A stretch of 64,000 nt of DNA from Aphrocallistes beatrix. Taxonomy: Eukaryota; Porifera; Hexactinellida; Sceptrulophora; Aphrocallistidae. Position 1 is the stretch's first letter, and each line of letters opens with the position of its first letter. Of this stretch, positions 32,336 to 44,807 are shown piece by piece. The notes below the pieces were generated by a model. That model saw nothing but the letters and a program-made list of their open reading frames with translations, was not told where the DNA came from and made no database searches. Location: positions 2,418,001-2,482,000 of the forward strand of contig OY725495.1 of assembly GCA_963281255.1 (NCBI GenBank). Direction: 5' to 3'. The position numbers and the translations under genes are program-made.

Positions 32336-33509
32336 CGTTATATCATAGCCTACTGTATATAAGGCCTGCCATCTACTTGGAAAATCTGGACTAGAGATGC
32401 ACTAGTGGACGATTATTTTAATGAACCACAACTTTTAATGATGATTTTATCACTAGCTTAATCAATGAGGATACATTATGTGAAGTTGTTTCCCCCATAT
32501 TCTCTGTCACAAATATTTAACCTAGCCTCCATAATCCTTCTCAGCAGCAGATCACTTTAAATTTTAAGATGCAAGAACTCAGAGAGACATTTGACCGACA
32601 TTTCGATTCCCGTCCTCCATCCAAAGGATCCTGTTGAAGGGGATACATACAAAACCAAAAGTGGGGACTGGAGCTAAACCATATTGCCTTTCATGGTATC
32701 CTCTTAATTGCTCTCGATATCTAAAATAAACGGACTCCGTTCTCTGGAGTCAAAGGAATAATATTGCTTAACAAAGGATACTCCTAGCTTTTGAGATTGA
32801 GGAGAAAGAGAAGTACCTTGTCAGGAATTTGCAAGATCTAAAAGGTAAGTATATTTGCTTTCAATTAATACTAGCAAATTGTATTTGTTCCATCTGACAA
32901 TTGTATCCGAATTGTTATATTCTGGCAATTCTTAAAAACATCTCGGAGGATGTCATAGACAGCGAATGGGTCCTATGCCCAAGGGGGTGGATACCTTGAA
33001 AATAATTGTTTAAAATTTGTGGGAAAAATTCTGGGTTATATTTCACATGCAGGTCGCTTGGTCATAGCAATACCAATACTGATAATTATATATTTCAATG
33101 AAGCATTTATTTCAGAAAACACAGGGGAGAGCTCCCCGACTTTCGGCGTCTATGATGTTTTCTCGTTTATCATGAAATAGTAATTTTTATCTGCATATGT
33201 AGAGGGTGCGTCAAAAGCAACAAGGAATAATTTGTATTATTGATAATTGTTCTACAGAGATCTAATCTGCAAAGTAAAAGTTAATTGTATCTCACAGCTT
33301 TCAATAAATAAGCGAAACATTTTAGTTCAGATTAAATTCAGAAGATTATCTAGTAATAGTTTACTATGATCATGGCCGGCGCTATCCAAACAATATTCTT
33401 CATAAGTCATGAAATTTATATCTAAGGAAGTTCTTCGGTCTAAATCAGGGTTGCCGTGGGAATGGGAATCCCCATAGGATTCCTATGGGGATTCACACAG
33501 GGTCCTATG

Positions 33510-35044
33510 CAGGGCCGGATCATGGGTTTATGGACCTATAGGCTGGGTAGAAATTAGGGATCCCTTCTCCCTTCAACCAATATATGATTCACAAAATAAG
33601 TGTATTGTAATGTTACTTCTATAATTATTATATATTCTGGCCAAAATTTATATAGTTGGTCCAAACTGTGTTTACAGAAAATGAACTTTCCTGGCTTTCA
33701 CTTTGGCGAACTTTGAAATTACGCCATTGAAGTCTAATTCACGAAGAATGGCACTCTCAATGCACATGAGAGATAGATGATTCAGTCGTTCATCTTTCAT
33801 TGTTGTGCGGATTTCATTCTTGACTCGTTTCAACGTTGAAAAGGATCTCTCCCCTGTGCAGTTTGAAACAAGTAGTGTCAAATAGAGACGAAGGGCCACT
33901 TCCACATTCGGAAATGTTTCGCGAATTCCAGGCTCCATTAAGATGCGATACATTTCAACTTCTACGTTGCTAGATAACTGTTGGACGTTTGGTCGAACAA
34001 ATTCAGCAAATTGAACAATTTCTTCGCTTAACGTTAATTCCAAATCACTTGAATATGTTTTAACCAGATGCTCAGATGCTGCACGCAACTCTCCTGGCGA
34101 CATAGTCTTCATGTTGTCCATAAATCCAAACAATGAGCACACAGTTTTGTACGCTTCCAAACGCTTCTCCAGTGCAGCCATTAAGTTATCCACGATAGGC
34201 AAGAACACATCTGTTTTGAATTTATCTCGTGGTGAAAGCTGAGTGTCTTCTGCAGATCCATCATATCGCGTAATATTTACACTTCTCAGTCGTTTTCTGA
34301 TGTCTGCATTCCTGTATTCTTCATTTGCAGTCAGTTTTTTCCCATTTCTTCAAATTTTTCAAATTGATCCCTAAATCCTTCAACATATGTCTTTAGCGAG
34401 TGTAGCATATTCACCGCATTATTGATATCCAAAGTAGCACTTTGTAATGCCTTACTGGTGAGATTGAAACGCTCCATGATGGTTGACCACAACTCAGTGA
34501 GTATGCCATACTCAAGCTGGTTCATTATTCTCACAAATCCTTCCGATTCTCTTCGAGTCTCTGCCTTCAAGTTGGTATCTTCTTCAATCGTTTCTAGCGT
34601 AAGTATGATCTTGCTGTAGCCATCTTTCAATGCTTTTACTGCATCTGCACGGGCTGACCAGCGTGTTTGATTTCCACTTCATCTGGTTTGGATTTGGACA
34701 AAGTCACCGTTGGAAATATGTTTGTCAGTTTCGGAATCTTTGCCAACATTTTTTCATCACGATCATTGATTTCTTGACGTTTATTTCTCTTCTCTGCACC
34801 AGATTTATGCCTAGAGGGTGCAGACATGTTCGCGTTGCGTAAAGGAAATAAATATCTAATTGGAATAATTGAAATAGGAAATAACTAATGGAATTGTAAG
34901 AAAGGAAGAATAATTATCACTTTGATTGATCTAAATTGAATCAATTACAATAAAAAAATTACGATGATCATATTTTTCGGGGCCCCCAGAACCCAGGGGC
35001 CCCTAGGCTGCAGCCTACTTAGCCTATTGGGTGATCCGGCCCTG
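33510..35044. mobile_element. hAT transposon, internally deleted, with perfect 8-bp duplication
   Basis: The inverted ends CAGGGCCGGATCA (33510) and its complement ending at 35044 are flanked by gtcctatg on both sides (33502-33509, 35045-35052). It encodes hAT transposase pieces and sits inside the 33446-35152 MITE. Confidence 0.92.
33672..34827 (-). pseudogene. hAT transposase (ZMYM1-like branch), middle deleted
   Basis: From the N-terminus: a basic start (MSAPSRHKSGAEKRNKRQ..., 34827) leads into a KIPKLTNIFP segment. The frame then jumps to RWSARADAVKALKDGYSKI, a conserved point far downstream in this family, which shows that the BED/TTF zinc finger and first half of the catalytic domain have been lost near 34665. 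The next stretch is open to a frameshift near 34335, then continues to the C-terminal dimerisation domain (LYLTLLVSNCTGERSFSTLKR...IRTTMKDERLNHLSLM). The C-terminal hAT domain is diagnostic. It cannot encode an active enzyme. Confidence 0.88.
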
Positions 35045-35868
35045 GTCCTATGGGGATTCCCATAGGATTGCTGTAGGAATCCTCATGGGGATTCCCACAA
35101 GAATTCTATGGGGATGGGATGGGATGGGAATTTTATTCCCACGGCAACCCTGGTATAAATGCATTTGTATCAATACAGCAAAGACCCTGTTGCGCAAAAA
35201 TAGTTGCATCACAGTTCAGGGTTGGGGTCAATTACAATTATAATTGTGTAATTAGTAATTAATTACAATTACACTGTAATTGAAGTGTAATTGTAATTGA
35301 AAATTTTACTTGCCTTGAAATTGATTCGTAATTACGTACTTGTATAATTGAACAAATGTAATTGACCCAATTGTTATCCGACTTTTGAAATTATTAACCA
35401 TTTAATTCAATCTTGTAGATATTATTACTTGTTGACCTCTTTTCTAGAAACAGACCCTTGAAACATCATTTTGGACTGTTCGTGTGATGTCTGTTTCGAG
35501 CTATCAAATCTCATCTTTTGAAATATTGAAACGGACGTATTCATATTTTCTATTCACACAATGTGTGTACAGAGCGAGCGAGTAGGAGAAAGAAAGAAAG
35601 AAAGCAGAAAAGTATTGTGAAGACCTTTTTTATTGCCATTTTAACCTTTCTATTATGTAATATGATACATGTTGTTCTTAGTCATTCATTAAATATGTTC
35701 AAAATAAAATATTAAAACTCTTATTAGAGAGGGAATAATGGAAAACAGACTATGGCTTAGTTATTTAATGGCCTAATTGGTTAATATACACATTCTTAGA
35801 ATTTTAATTTCCCGTCCTCTACGCATCCCTGGTACATTAGATGGTAGGCCTTATATAGAGTAGGTTAT

Positions 35869-36970
35869 GGTTATATATGATTAATTAAGCAATTTTGGTG
35901 ACACACTCACAAATATGACATAATATAAATATTAAGCTCATAAATACAAAATAAACATTGGATTTCGAGAAGTGCTAATGAGACGGACTTCTACTTCTTG
36001 ATGGCAGACTGGCTTGACTTAGCTTGAGAGATATACTTGACATAGCTTAGCTTGAGAGACAGACTTGACTTAGCTTGAGACAGATTTGACTTAGCTTGAG
36101 ACAGACTTGACTTAGCTTGAGAATAGACTTGACTGAGCATGAGAATAGACTTGACTTAGCTTGAGATAGGCTCGATTTAGCTTGAGAGATAGACTTGACT
36201 GAGCATGAGAGACAGACTTGACTGAGCATGAGAGACAGACTTGACTTTGCTTGAGAGACAGACTTGACTTAGTTTGAGACAGACTTGACTTAGTTTGAGA
36301 CAGACTTGACTTAGTTTGAGAGATAGACTTGACTTAGCACGAGAACAGACTTGACTTAGCTAGAGATAGACTTGGCTTCGCTTGAGATACAGACTTGACC
36401 TGAGACGTCATAACTTATAAGGGAACAATATACTTCTACGAGTAATAAGGAACAAGCACACACTCTGGCCTTCCAATTGGATATAGACACACATTTCGGA
36501 CCTTTACAGCATGATGAAGTTGACTAAATAAACAAATAATATTATTAAATCAGTTCTTGAATTTAGCAAGTCTAGTTTACTATTATATCATGTTTCAATA
36601 CTACGGTAGTGCATTATATAGAGGTCTTAACGTTATTAGATAATCAACAGTTGAATACAGTGAAAAAAGCTTTGGTAGAATGTATCACCGTGACGTACTG
36701 CATGTGCAAAATGCCTCAAAGTATACAATGTTCTAATTCCATAGTAGCACATGCCAAATGAATAAGATTAGTATGGGAAGAGCCAGAATAAGGTTTTACA
36801 ATTTCTACTAAGGGTACAGATACATCGTCGTTAAATGGCTATTCTTCTCTATCCAATTCACATTGAACATTTTCTAAACATCATTGATGAATTTCAAGAA
36901 CTCAACAGTTTGGTTCAAAGTTTTTCCATGTTATAAGCTAACTGTTCGACAGAAGTTGACTCATTGGAAA
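35869..36970. other. Flank with minisatellite, otherwise no gene
   Basis: Apart from the 36000-36400 tandem array, I see AT-rich unique DNA and no coding features. A short GAAA tract, AGAAAGAAAGAAAGAAAG, lies just upstream at about 35588-35605, inside the Mutator-type element. Confidence 0.45.
36000..36400. repeat. Minisatellite of 20-26 bp units
   Basis: There are about 17 units of AGACTTGACTTAGCTTGAGA with variable 2-6 bp linkers and CATGAG/TTTGAG variants. There are no spacers of unique sequence, so it is not an interspaced array. The short minus-strand frame (36047-36229) is a repeat by-product. Confidence 0.9.
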
Positions 36971-37448
36971 CCTTAAGGTTGGTGTTTCCCATGGGACACT
37001 TGTTTTTGACTGAAATGTGCCCAAATTGCTTTTTTAACATTTTTAGATCCTTATAGGGGTTCTAAACAATAATTCCGATTTTTATAACTCCAGCCCCAAT
37101 ATTTCGCCATTTTGAGCCACTTGTATCACATGGTTTCGGTCTAAAAACGACACAATTTAAATGCGAAATGTCCCAAAGCTATAACTTCTTTTAACGGTGC
37201 CAGATCATCTTTTTAATGCTGAATTCATGCTCAGCACTAGATGCACTAGACTGCAATTTGATATATATATTAACCATATTTGGAAATATTTTTGTTTGAC
37301 CGTGCCTAGCAACGGCCAGGAATTTTTTCACATTCCTGACCGTTGCTATGAAAAGGCAACCAAAATATTCTCCAAATATGGTCAATATATATATATCAAA
37401 TTGCTGGAAATTTAGTACGAATTCAGTATTAAAAGAACGACCTGGCAT

Positions 37449-40400
37449 CAGAGTATCTTTAAAGGATTTAAAAAATTTTTTTGTTCCTTTTTAAGATTAA
37501 AAAAAATAATCTCCTGAATAAAAAAAATATATTATATTGGGATTTTTATTAATATAAATTCAAAAATTTGAAACGTTATTGTACTCGAAGTCATCTGAAA
37601 CTCCCAATATTGGCTAGGAATGTAAAATTTATCATACTTCGAACACAATCATGTAATAATACGCTAATATAAAATATCTGTTATGCGAGATGTTGTCATT
37701 TGGAAGATGTTGTCAATTCGCCAACATCTCTCATGCAAGATGTTGGTGTGTGAAAAGGTATGGCTTCATGTATTCATTGATATGATTTCTAGGTTGAAGA
37801 GTACTTTTGCTTTTGTAAACAAATTCTAATTAATATGGTACCCATTAGTTTGTTTGTTATTTGGCCGTATCTCAATTGTACTACAAATGTATACTAATGT
37901 ATGTAAGTATATGTAAAAACTTATTTCTCTGAACTAAATCTATCGAAATACTAGCCAACTAGAACTTTCTAGGTCTAAGTACATGTAAGAGAGTGACTAA
38001 CTAGGAATTACCAAATACACTACAAAATTGACTAAACTGTGTTTTTGAAGATTTGAAGTTTCTTCAAGTTGTATCTTTTTGTTTCTCATTCCATCGTAAT
38101 GGTAACAAGTTGTATTTATCAGAGTTTTTAGGGTAAATGATTTCCGAACAAGAGTTTATATCCAATGAGCTGGAAGTATTGGAGTCTGTATTGATGGATT
38201 AGATGAATTTTCTTTTCGATGTTCTTTTCTGGAATCTTAAGGTTGCCAAATTCTAGAATTAATAATGGAGTTAATTGTATAAAATCCCCCTGTATTCGTA
38301 TAACATCATTCTGACGCTTGCAGGTTCTACATACGAGAGATGCTAGCTTATTTTCAATAGTAGACTGGCAGTTGTGTATGAATTTATCAAAGGTTGTAAT
38401 GTTAACTATCTTTGAAATTTCTTGACCGCAACCCGAACACTTCATCTTTTTTGTTCATATTTCATGCAATTTAATCCAATGTTATATAAATGTTTTACCA
38501 TTGTGTACTCGGATCCAAAGAAGTCAATTGTGCAATTTTTTTGCCGAATGTCCAGTTTCTTTGATAGCCAATAGCGTAATGAATCGAAATTCCTTTGCTG
38601 TATATTCGTTAAAAAGTCGCTCAAGGCACTATTTGCCTTAGTTGGTAGATATCTTAGTGCTGATCTAATAGGATTGATGTGTAGACTAATAAGTGTTATA
38701 AAATTGTTGATTGGACATGTATTTACTAATTTTGTTTGTATGTAGTTACCTCCCCATTCAACACAAAGCGGTTCTAGTTGTGAAAAGGAAAGAGCGAGAT
38801 CAGATACTTCACTTGACTGACTTTTAGAGGAATAGCTTTGCATTTCTTTCTGTGCGATATTTATATCTGCGTCATCATCGAATGGCTTTGGAGAAAAATG
38901 TGACTTTTTGGGAGACTTTTTGTGAAATGGCGAAGTTATTAGTTTGGACTTTAATTTGCGTGGTTCTAAGAGAGTATTCTTATCACCAGAGTTTTTACAG
39001 TTAGCATTAGATTTAAGATGACACCCAGAAGAACAATAATATCCACGAACCTTACAAGGACAATATTCCGTTACACAATTTCCTCTACACTGGCATATGA
39101 TTTTTCCACCATGGGAAAGAAGGTTAGAAATTGTATACATCTTAATTTCAACTGGAGGAATATCTTGAACAGTTAAATAACATGAGTCTGTCCAGTGTTG
39201 GAATTCCCCTCTTGAGTATTTCCGATCTAAAGTCCCCTTGTTCGTTCCTATACGATAGGAATTGTTTGAAACTTCAGTAATTACACCCAAAATATGGGTT
39301 GGACCTAGTTTGCCTCTATCCACATTTGGGATTGGTACCCTCACATTATCTCCCAAAGCCACTGGAGGAAGCTTTGAGGCTGTGTTAGAAAGCATTTTAT
39401 CCGCTTGAAGTTTCTGTGCTCGTTGTACAGCAAGTTGGGTATGTTTTTGCTGAAATTGCTTCTACATTCCGACTTCATACAAAAAATATGATTTTGGGAC
39501 TCTCCTCTTAGGGGCGATAGTTTATTAAAGCAATGCTTGTGTCCAATTGACTTGCATCCATCACAAACCAATCTTTCTTCCCCAATTGAAAGGTTACATA
39601 CTTGACAAAATGCAACCTCGGGAAGTGTATAAACCAAGCTCCTAAACTGTCTGCATCAAATTTCATTTCGATATCATATTCATCTGAAGTACTTGTAAAA
39701 TTTAACTCAGTTTCAATTGATTCTTGATTTTTAATAATTGTATCTGTTTTTAAATTAAATTCAAATTGATCGTCACATTCAATGTCAAAATCTGGATTAA
39801 ATGCTTTAAGATCTTCAGTCCTGTTGATAGTATGGTGTAATTCCTCAGGTATGTTTAGATCACGTAACCCTTTAGGTGGATCCCTGTTATAGAGGATTTT
39901 GTAAGGACTTTTCTTGCAACCGCTATGTATAGTGGTGTTTTTCATGTAGGCGCCCCTTTCCAGTTCACTTACCCAATTTGATTGTTGAGATTTATCAAGT
40001 AAGCTAGAAAGAATATTTTCTATGCGTTTGTTAGCACTCTCAACAGACCCTTGAGATTGTGGATATCGTGGCTTACCGTGAATGATCTTTGTTGATGGGC
40101 ATAATTGATTTAGAGTAAATAACAATAGATTATTGTCAAATTCTTTTCCGTTGTCACTCTGTAGGATATTAGGAGCACCCAGTATATATAAATACTTGTT
40201 AGAACATTATAAACTTCTTCAGCACATTTTCTCTTCAATGGGCGTAACACTAACCATTTAGTAAAGTGATCTTGATAATTCAGTATCCAATTATATTCAC
40301 CATCTGGATTAGTTCTCATATCTATCAGATCGACCTGACCTCTAGCACCAAATTCGTTAGATAATATCGGGTTGGTCACAAGTGTCTTCTGTGTCTTTTC

Positions 40401-41116
40401 CATAAGCCTAGACTGATGTTTTGGACTATGCGAAAGAAATAACTTGATCAACTCAAAATTTATAAAATACCCTTGTTCTCTAATTTTGGCATGTAAAGCT
40501 TTACAGCCTGCATAACCAACCTGCTTCCAACACCAAAATATTTTATCAAATAAATTCTCAAGCGGGACAATGATAAGTGATCGGTTCGCAGTTCCTTTCC
40601 AATATGGGTCAATGTAACGTAATTCTTTTACATCGTTTAGCTCAATAACATTAAAATTTTGTGAGGTTCGCTCATCTCTTTTAGTTATGGGGCCATTATC
40701 CAACATTTCGATAAGCTTTTCGATTTTTGATTTTGTCCAGATCCGACATTGGGGATTCTTCATCTTAACTAGTTCTTCAAATTTCTTTTGATGATATGTA
40801 TCAGTGATTGCAAATAATAATCTTAAACATAATTGCACTTAAACTATTTATGGAATGACAATGTCCTGTGACTATTAATAGAAACCATAAAACACAACCT
40901 AGAAACCATATCAATGAATACATGAAGCCATACTTTTCACACACCAACATCTCGCATGAGAGATGTTGGCAAATTGACAACATCTCGCATAAGAAATCCA
41001 ACCATTTCTTAGTCATATATAAAAAACTTGTATTAGTATAATCTAAATTCTAGAAAAAAATGAATCAGAAATAAAAACTTTTAGAAGTAATAAAAAAATT
41101 GCTTAAAGATAGCCTG
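37449..41116 (-). mobile_element. Element B: integrase/USP transposon with CAG ends and 8-bp duplication
   Basis: The ends CAGAGTATCTTTAA (37449) and, reversed, CAGGCTATCTTTAA (41116) are flanked by the perfect 8-bp duplication cctggcat (37441-37448, 41117-41124). Paralogous empty sites confirm it. Inside is a second, longer inverted repeat: 37681-37796 with 40895-40992 (TTATGCGAGATGTTGTC..., ..CCAACATCTCTCATG.. ), about 90% identical after one 17-bp duplication in the left arm. Either these are subterminal repeats of one 3.67-kb element or an inner element sits in an outer hAT-like MITE. It encodes the pseudogene 37997-40838. Confidence 0.75.
37997..40838 (-). pseudogene. Transposon protein B: integrase, PHD-like finger, SH3-like segment, CXC cluster, USP-like peptidase
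   Basis: In order on the minus strand. (1) An integrase core of the KRBA2/Ginger type with GQVDLIDM (first Asp), LQSDNGKEFD (second Asp, in a shifted frame near 40160) and PQSQGSVESANKR (Glu); the H2C2 Cys pair upstream is lost (SPKHQ). (2) An acidic linker. (3) A PHD-like finger, CQVC...CDGC..IGHKHC (39480-39610). (4) GDNVRVPIPNVDRGK...YSRGEF, the conserved SH3-like segment. (5) A cysteine cluster CQCRGNC..EYCPCKVRGYYC. (6) A USP-like domain: LVNTCPINNF (Cys 38715-38717), DFFGSE, CSGC and CRTC pairs, a His box GYKLLFGNH (His 38137-38139), then in the next frame HYDGM. At least four frameshifts (near 40160, 39640, 39400, 38440 and 38135) break it. Domain order matches locus A. Confidence 0.7.
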
Positions 41117-42019
41117 CCTGGCATAGTCAAATAAAGTTAGACATGGGATTTCGGCGGGTACTATTGGACATGTTTATTTTTGGGTCCCCAGTCATAACGG
41201 ACAACTTTTTCACACTTTTGAAGGTGTCATGATGTGAAAATATTTGATGTGCCATATTTTGAAGTTAAGGTTGGTGTTTCCTTCCAAAACTAACTCAAAA
41301 AGTTTTCATTATTTTTTCCTGAAATTTTTTGTATAAACTGTTCTCGATGAGTTATCTGCAAAATACACTTTTCGGGAGGTCAAAAAGCAAGATTTTTTTT
41401 CCCGTATCGCCTAATTTATAGAGGACATTCAAGGAAACTTCAATGATTTATGCCTCTTTTACTGAAATATTCTTGCACGAAATGGTTGGATAAAGAAAAT
41501 AATAGGAATAGAATTTTCAATTTTAGCCCAATTAATTTTTCTTTCCAATTTCGTTGCTACAATATTTAGAAGCAGATTTTCGTAAAGAAAAATATTTTAA
41601 CGCATTGCAAAAGTAGAATATCGAAAATCTGTCTCTATCATTTTGTTCTACAAGACGAGATCATTCCAAAACAGTCGAGTTTTTTACTCTATGACTTTTA
41701 TAACTAAAGATTCCTCCTTTGTAAAATTGTTTTTTTTAAGTGCTAAAAACAGGCTACAAAGCAATTTTCTTCGGAAAGGCTTTATTTCCATTAGTTTGAC
41801 GGGATCCTAGTATTAAATAACATCAAAACATCCTAAATCAACAACTTGTAGTAATCAAAATATGGAATATCAAAAATTTTCACATCATGAAACCTTCAAA
41901 AGTGTGAAAAAGTTGTCAGTTATGACTGGGGACCCAAAAATGACCATGTCCGATAGTATCCGCCGAAATTATTTCAATACTGAATTCATGCTCAGCACTA
42001 AATGTCCAGCAATTTAATA

Positions 42020-42455
42020 CAGTAGAACCTCTATAAGTGGGGGAGGTTGGCCCGGCTAGCATGATGATACTCCCCCATTCCCCACTTATGATTCCAATTG
42101 TAATATTCCCATAAAACAAGCTTGCCTTAGTATTACTATGAGAATTCTCTATTCTACTTTCCCTAAAATTTATTATTACTTTCTTACGATTTTTTAATGG
42201 TTTATTAAGGGTGTAATGATATGAGAAAGGGTTGATTTGTGAGGCACGAAATTTCCAGCAAATGGTATAGCACAATCCCAAGTTCCGATTCATCTGTGAA
42301 CGGTTGTTTTGATTAATATCCAATTTCGCATAGAAAAACTCCTATCATATTCCCCACATATAGAGGTTAATCTTAGTGTCGTGAGGTATTATTAGCCTAA
42401 AAGTCACCCCCATTCCCCGCATAATGGCACTTCCCCACTTATGGAGGTTTATCTG
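42020..42455. mobile_element. Tigger/pogo-type MITE, TA duplication
   Basis: The ends CAGTAGAACCTCTATAAGTG and, reversed, CAGATAAACCTCCATAAGTG are classic Tigger/pogo termini. TA lies at 42018-42019 and 42456-42457. It is inserted in the AATTTGATATATATATTGACC core of family F. No transposase is present. Confidence 0.88.
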
Positions 42456-42839
42456 TATATATATTGACTATATTTGGAGAATCTTTTGGTTGCCTTTTCC
42501 TAGCAACGGTCAGGAATGTGAAAAAATTCCTGGCCGTTGATAGGCACGGTGAAACAAAAATGCTTCCAAATATGCTCAATATATATATCAAATTGCTGGA
42601 AATCTAGTGCTGAGCATGAATTCAGCATTAAAAAGATGATCTGGCACTGTTAAAAGAAGTTATAGCTGTGGGACATTTTGCATTTAAAATGTGTCGTTTT
42701 TAGACCGACACCAGGTGATACAAGTGGCTCAAAGTGGCGAAATATTGGGGCTGGAGTTATAAAAATCGGAAATATTGTTTAGAACCCCTATAAGGACCCA
42801 AAAATGATTAAAAAAACAATTTGAGCACATTTTAGTTAA

Positions 42840-44807
42840 GGTTGGCCTTTCCTATAATAGCAAACTTTTGACCATTTCAACTGATTCATTTTTTTCAGTG
42901 CAGATTTGAATCGCAGAGTTATCTGCAAAACTGCATTAATAATTGAAATATTGCAACAGATAAAAATTTTTTTTACAAAATTTGGTCATTTAACAATGAA
43001 GAAATCGGACACAATATGCTTACAATCCTTTAGAAACTTTTAAAATTCATTCATAAATCGATGATCTAACTAATGAACAGACAGATTTTTGAAATTTTGA
43101 AAATTAATAAAAATTCACACCAAAAACACCCGAGGAATTTTATTTTTAGTAATTTTGATACTATTTTTTTCATAATTCTCTTTTTATTCCTAATATCAAA
43201 AATCTGTCTGTTCATTATGTTCTACTCTTCGAGATCTATCAAAAACCGTTGAGTTTTCGCCCCTATGTTGAATTTACAAAAAGTTATCACCTTTATAATT
43301 GCTGATAAAAAGTCTCAGAAAATAGGATTTAGAAAATATTTATATACAGGGTGGCTCATAAGTTCTGTGACAAGCTTGCTTAGGTATACAATTTCTTATA
43401 CTCAAACAATCATGATTATTATGGTCTTTAGAGATTGTAATTCGAATATTTTCAATGATTTTAAAATATTTTTTGAGTCTAAGACCTGGAACTGTGTTTT
43501 GTATGGTGATTTTTATGGGGAAAAATGTGTCCTAGCACGCAGCGAAAATTGAGAATCTGAGCCCACTGCTTTTCAAATGATCATTCTAGAGCCTTCAAAT
43601 TCTAGGAAAAATTGGCTCTCACATTTTCCTCGAACACTCTAAATTTGTAGAAATATAAGATGTTTATATCAGTGCATATTGAGAACCATTTGGATCAGAT
43701 TTTTGGTGATGTGAGAAAAAGTGCAATTTTGGATGATTTTTCAAAATGCACCTAATTTGAAGTCGTGAAATAATAACTTTCTCGCGTTTCTGATAATGAT
43801 TCAATGGATTTATGAAATATTTCCATGGTGAATGAAATGTACTGGTGCTAAATCGTCATGGAACATCAATTATGAAGACATTTTTTACTGAAGCAGTGAC
43901 CTTGATTCTCGATTTTCGCTGCGTGCCAGGACACATTCTTTCAACATAAAACTCACCATACAAAACACAGTTCCAGGTCTTAGACTCGAACAATCTTTTA
44001 CAATCATTGAAAATATTCGAATTACAATCTCTTAAGTCCATAATAACTAAGATTGTTCGAGTATGAGACATTTTATGCCTAACGAAGCTTGTAACAGAAC
44101 TTATGAGCCACCCTTTATGTCCCTCAATTTCCGTTTGTTATAACTGCTTTGGAATATTAAATAACATGCAAATATCCTTATTCGACAACTTATAGCAGTA
44201 CTTAACTTCAAAATATGGTATATCAAAATTTTCCACAATTAAAAGTGTGAAAAACTGGTCATTGATGTCTGGCCACCCAAAAATAACCACATTCGATAGT
44301 ATCCGCCGGAATCCCAGATCAACAACTTCTTTGAACCATGTCAGATCATCATTCTAATGCTAAATTCGTGCTCAGCACTAAATTTCCAGCAATTTGATAT
44401 ATATATTGACCATATTTGGAGATTTCTTTGGATGTCCGTGCATAGCAACGGCCAGGAATTTTTTAACATTCCTGGTCGTTGCTAGGAACCTGCAGCCAAA
44501 GAATTTCTCCAAATGTGTCCAATATATATATCAAATTGCTGTAAATTTAGTGCTGAGGACGAATTTACCATTAAAATGATGATCTGACATGGTTCAAAGA
44601 AGTTATGGATATGAGACTTTCTGTTTTAAAAATGTCCTTTTTTGGGCGACACCAGGTGGTACAAGTGGCTCTAAGTGGCGAAATATTAGCATTGAAATTC
44701 TAAAAATCGAGATTAATGTTTAAAACCCCTTCCGGGATCTAAAAATGATTAAAAAGGCCTTTGGCAAATTTTTGATAAAAACAAAATGCCCATAGGAAAG
44801 GCCAACC
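42840..44807. mobile_element. Family F variant (GGTTGGCC ends) nested in a family F arm
   Basis: The ends GGTTGGCCTTTCCTATAA and (reversed) GGTTGGCCTTTCCTATGG are flanked by TTAA (42836-42839, 44808-44811). The outside joins to the ordinary arm sequence CATTTTAGT..AAAACAAGTGTCCCATGG. Confidence 0.75.
43347..44115. mobile_element. Palindromic CAGGGTGGC MITE, TA duplication
   Basis: The two halves (about 350 bp each) are inverted copies. The ends are CAGGGTGGCTCATAAGTTCT / AGAACTTATGAGCCACCCTT with TA on both sides. A related copy is 61737-62507 and a fragment lies at 62626-62900. Confidence 0.85.

Larger units (their letters stand above)
33446..35152. mobile_element. Outer hAT-type MITE containing a hAT element
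   Basis: The 18-bp inverted ends CAGGGTTGCCGTGGGAAT (33446-33463 and reversed 35135-35152) are flanked by gtctaaat / gtataaat (33438-33445, 35153-35160; seven of eight match). Its own body is made of GGGGATTCCCATAGGA-type words on both sides of the insert. Confidence 0.82.
32345..35868. mobile_element. Mutator-type element hosting nested hAT elements
   Basis: The ends ATAGCCTACTGTATATAAGGCC (32345) and, reversed, ATAACCTACTCTATATAAGGCC (35868) match the Mutator-type family. The flanking 9-mers cgttatatc (32336-32344) and ggttatata (35869-35877) agree at seven of nine. No Mutator gene is inside; 32450-33440 and 35160-35800 show no coding features. Confidence 0.65.
36977..41264. repeat. Foldback family F copy interrupted by element B
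   Basis: Left part 36977-37448 starts GGTTGG after TTAA (36973-36976). The right part resumes at 41117 with CCTGGCATAGTCAAATAAAG and runs to about 41264. The uninterrupted order CGACCTGGCATAGTC is found (reversed) near 49000. Confidence 0.75.

Noticed and set aside
36000-36400. Possible CRISPR-like array
   Set aside because: The units are head to tail with only 2-6 bp of variable linker, there are no unique spacers, and the genome is eukaryotic. It is a minisatellite.
39508-39637. Integrase-linker frame as the true reading of this stretch
   Set aside because: The alternative frame gives the ordered Cys/His spacing of a PHD finger and leads into the conserved SH3-like segment, so the frame shifts before it.
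40801-41016. Frame of 71 codons upstream of the integrase
   Set aside because: It is read through the inverted repeat 40895-40992, whose partner at 37681 is non-coding.
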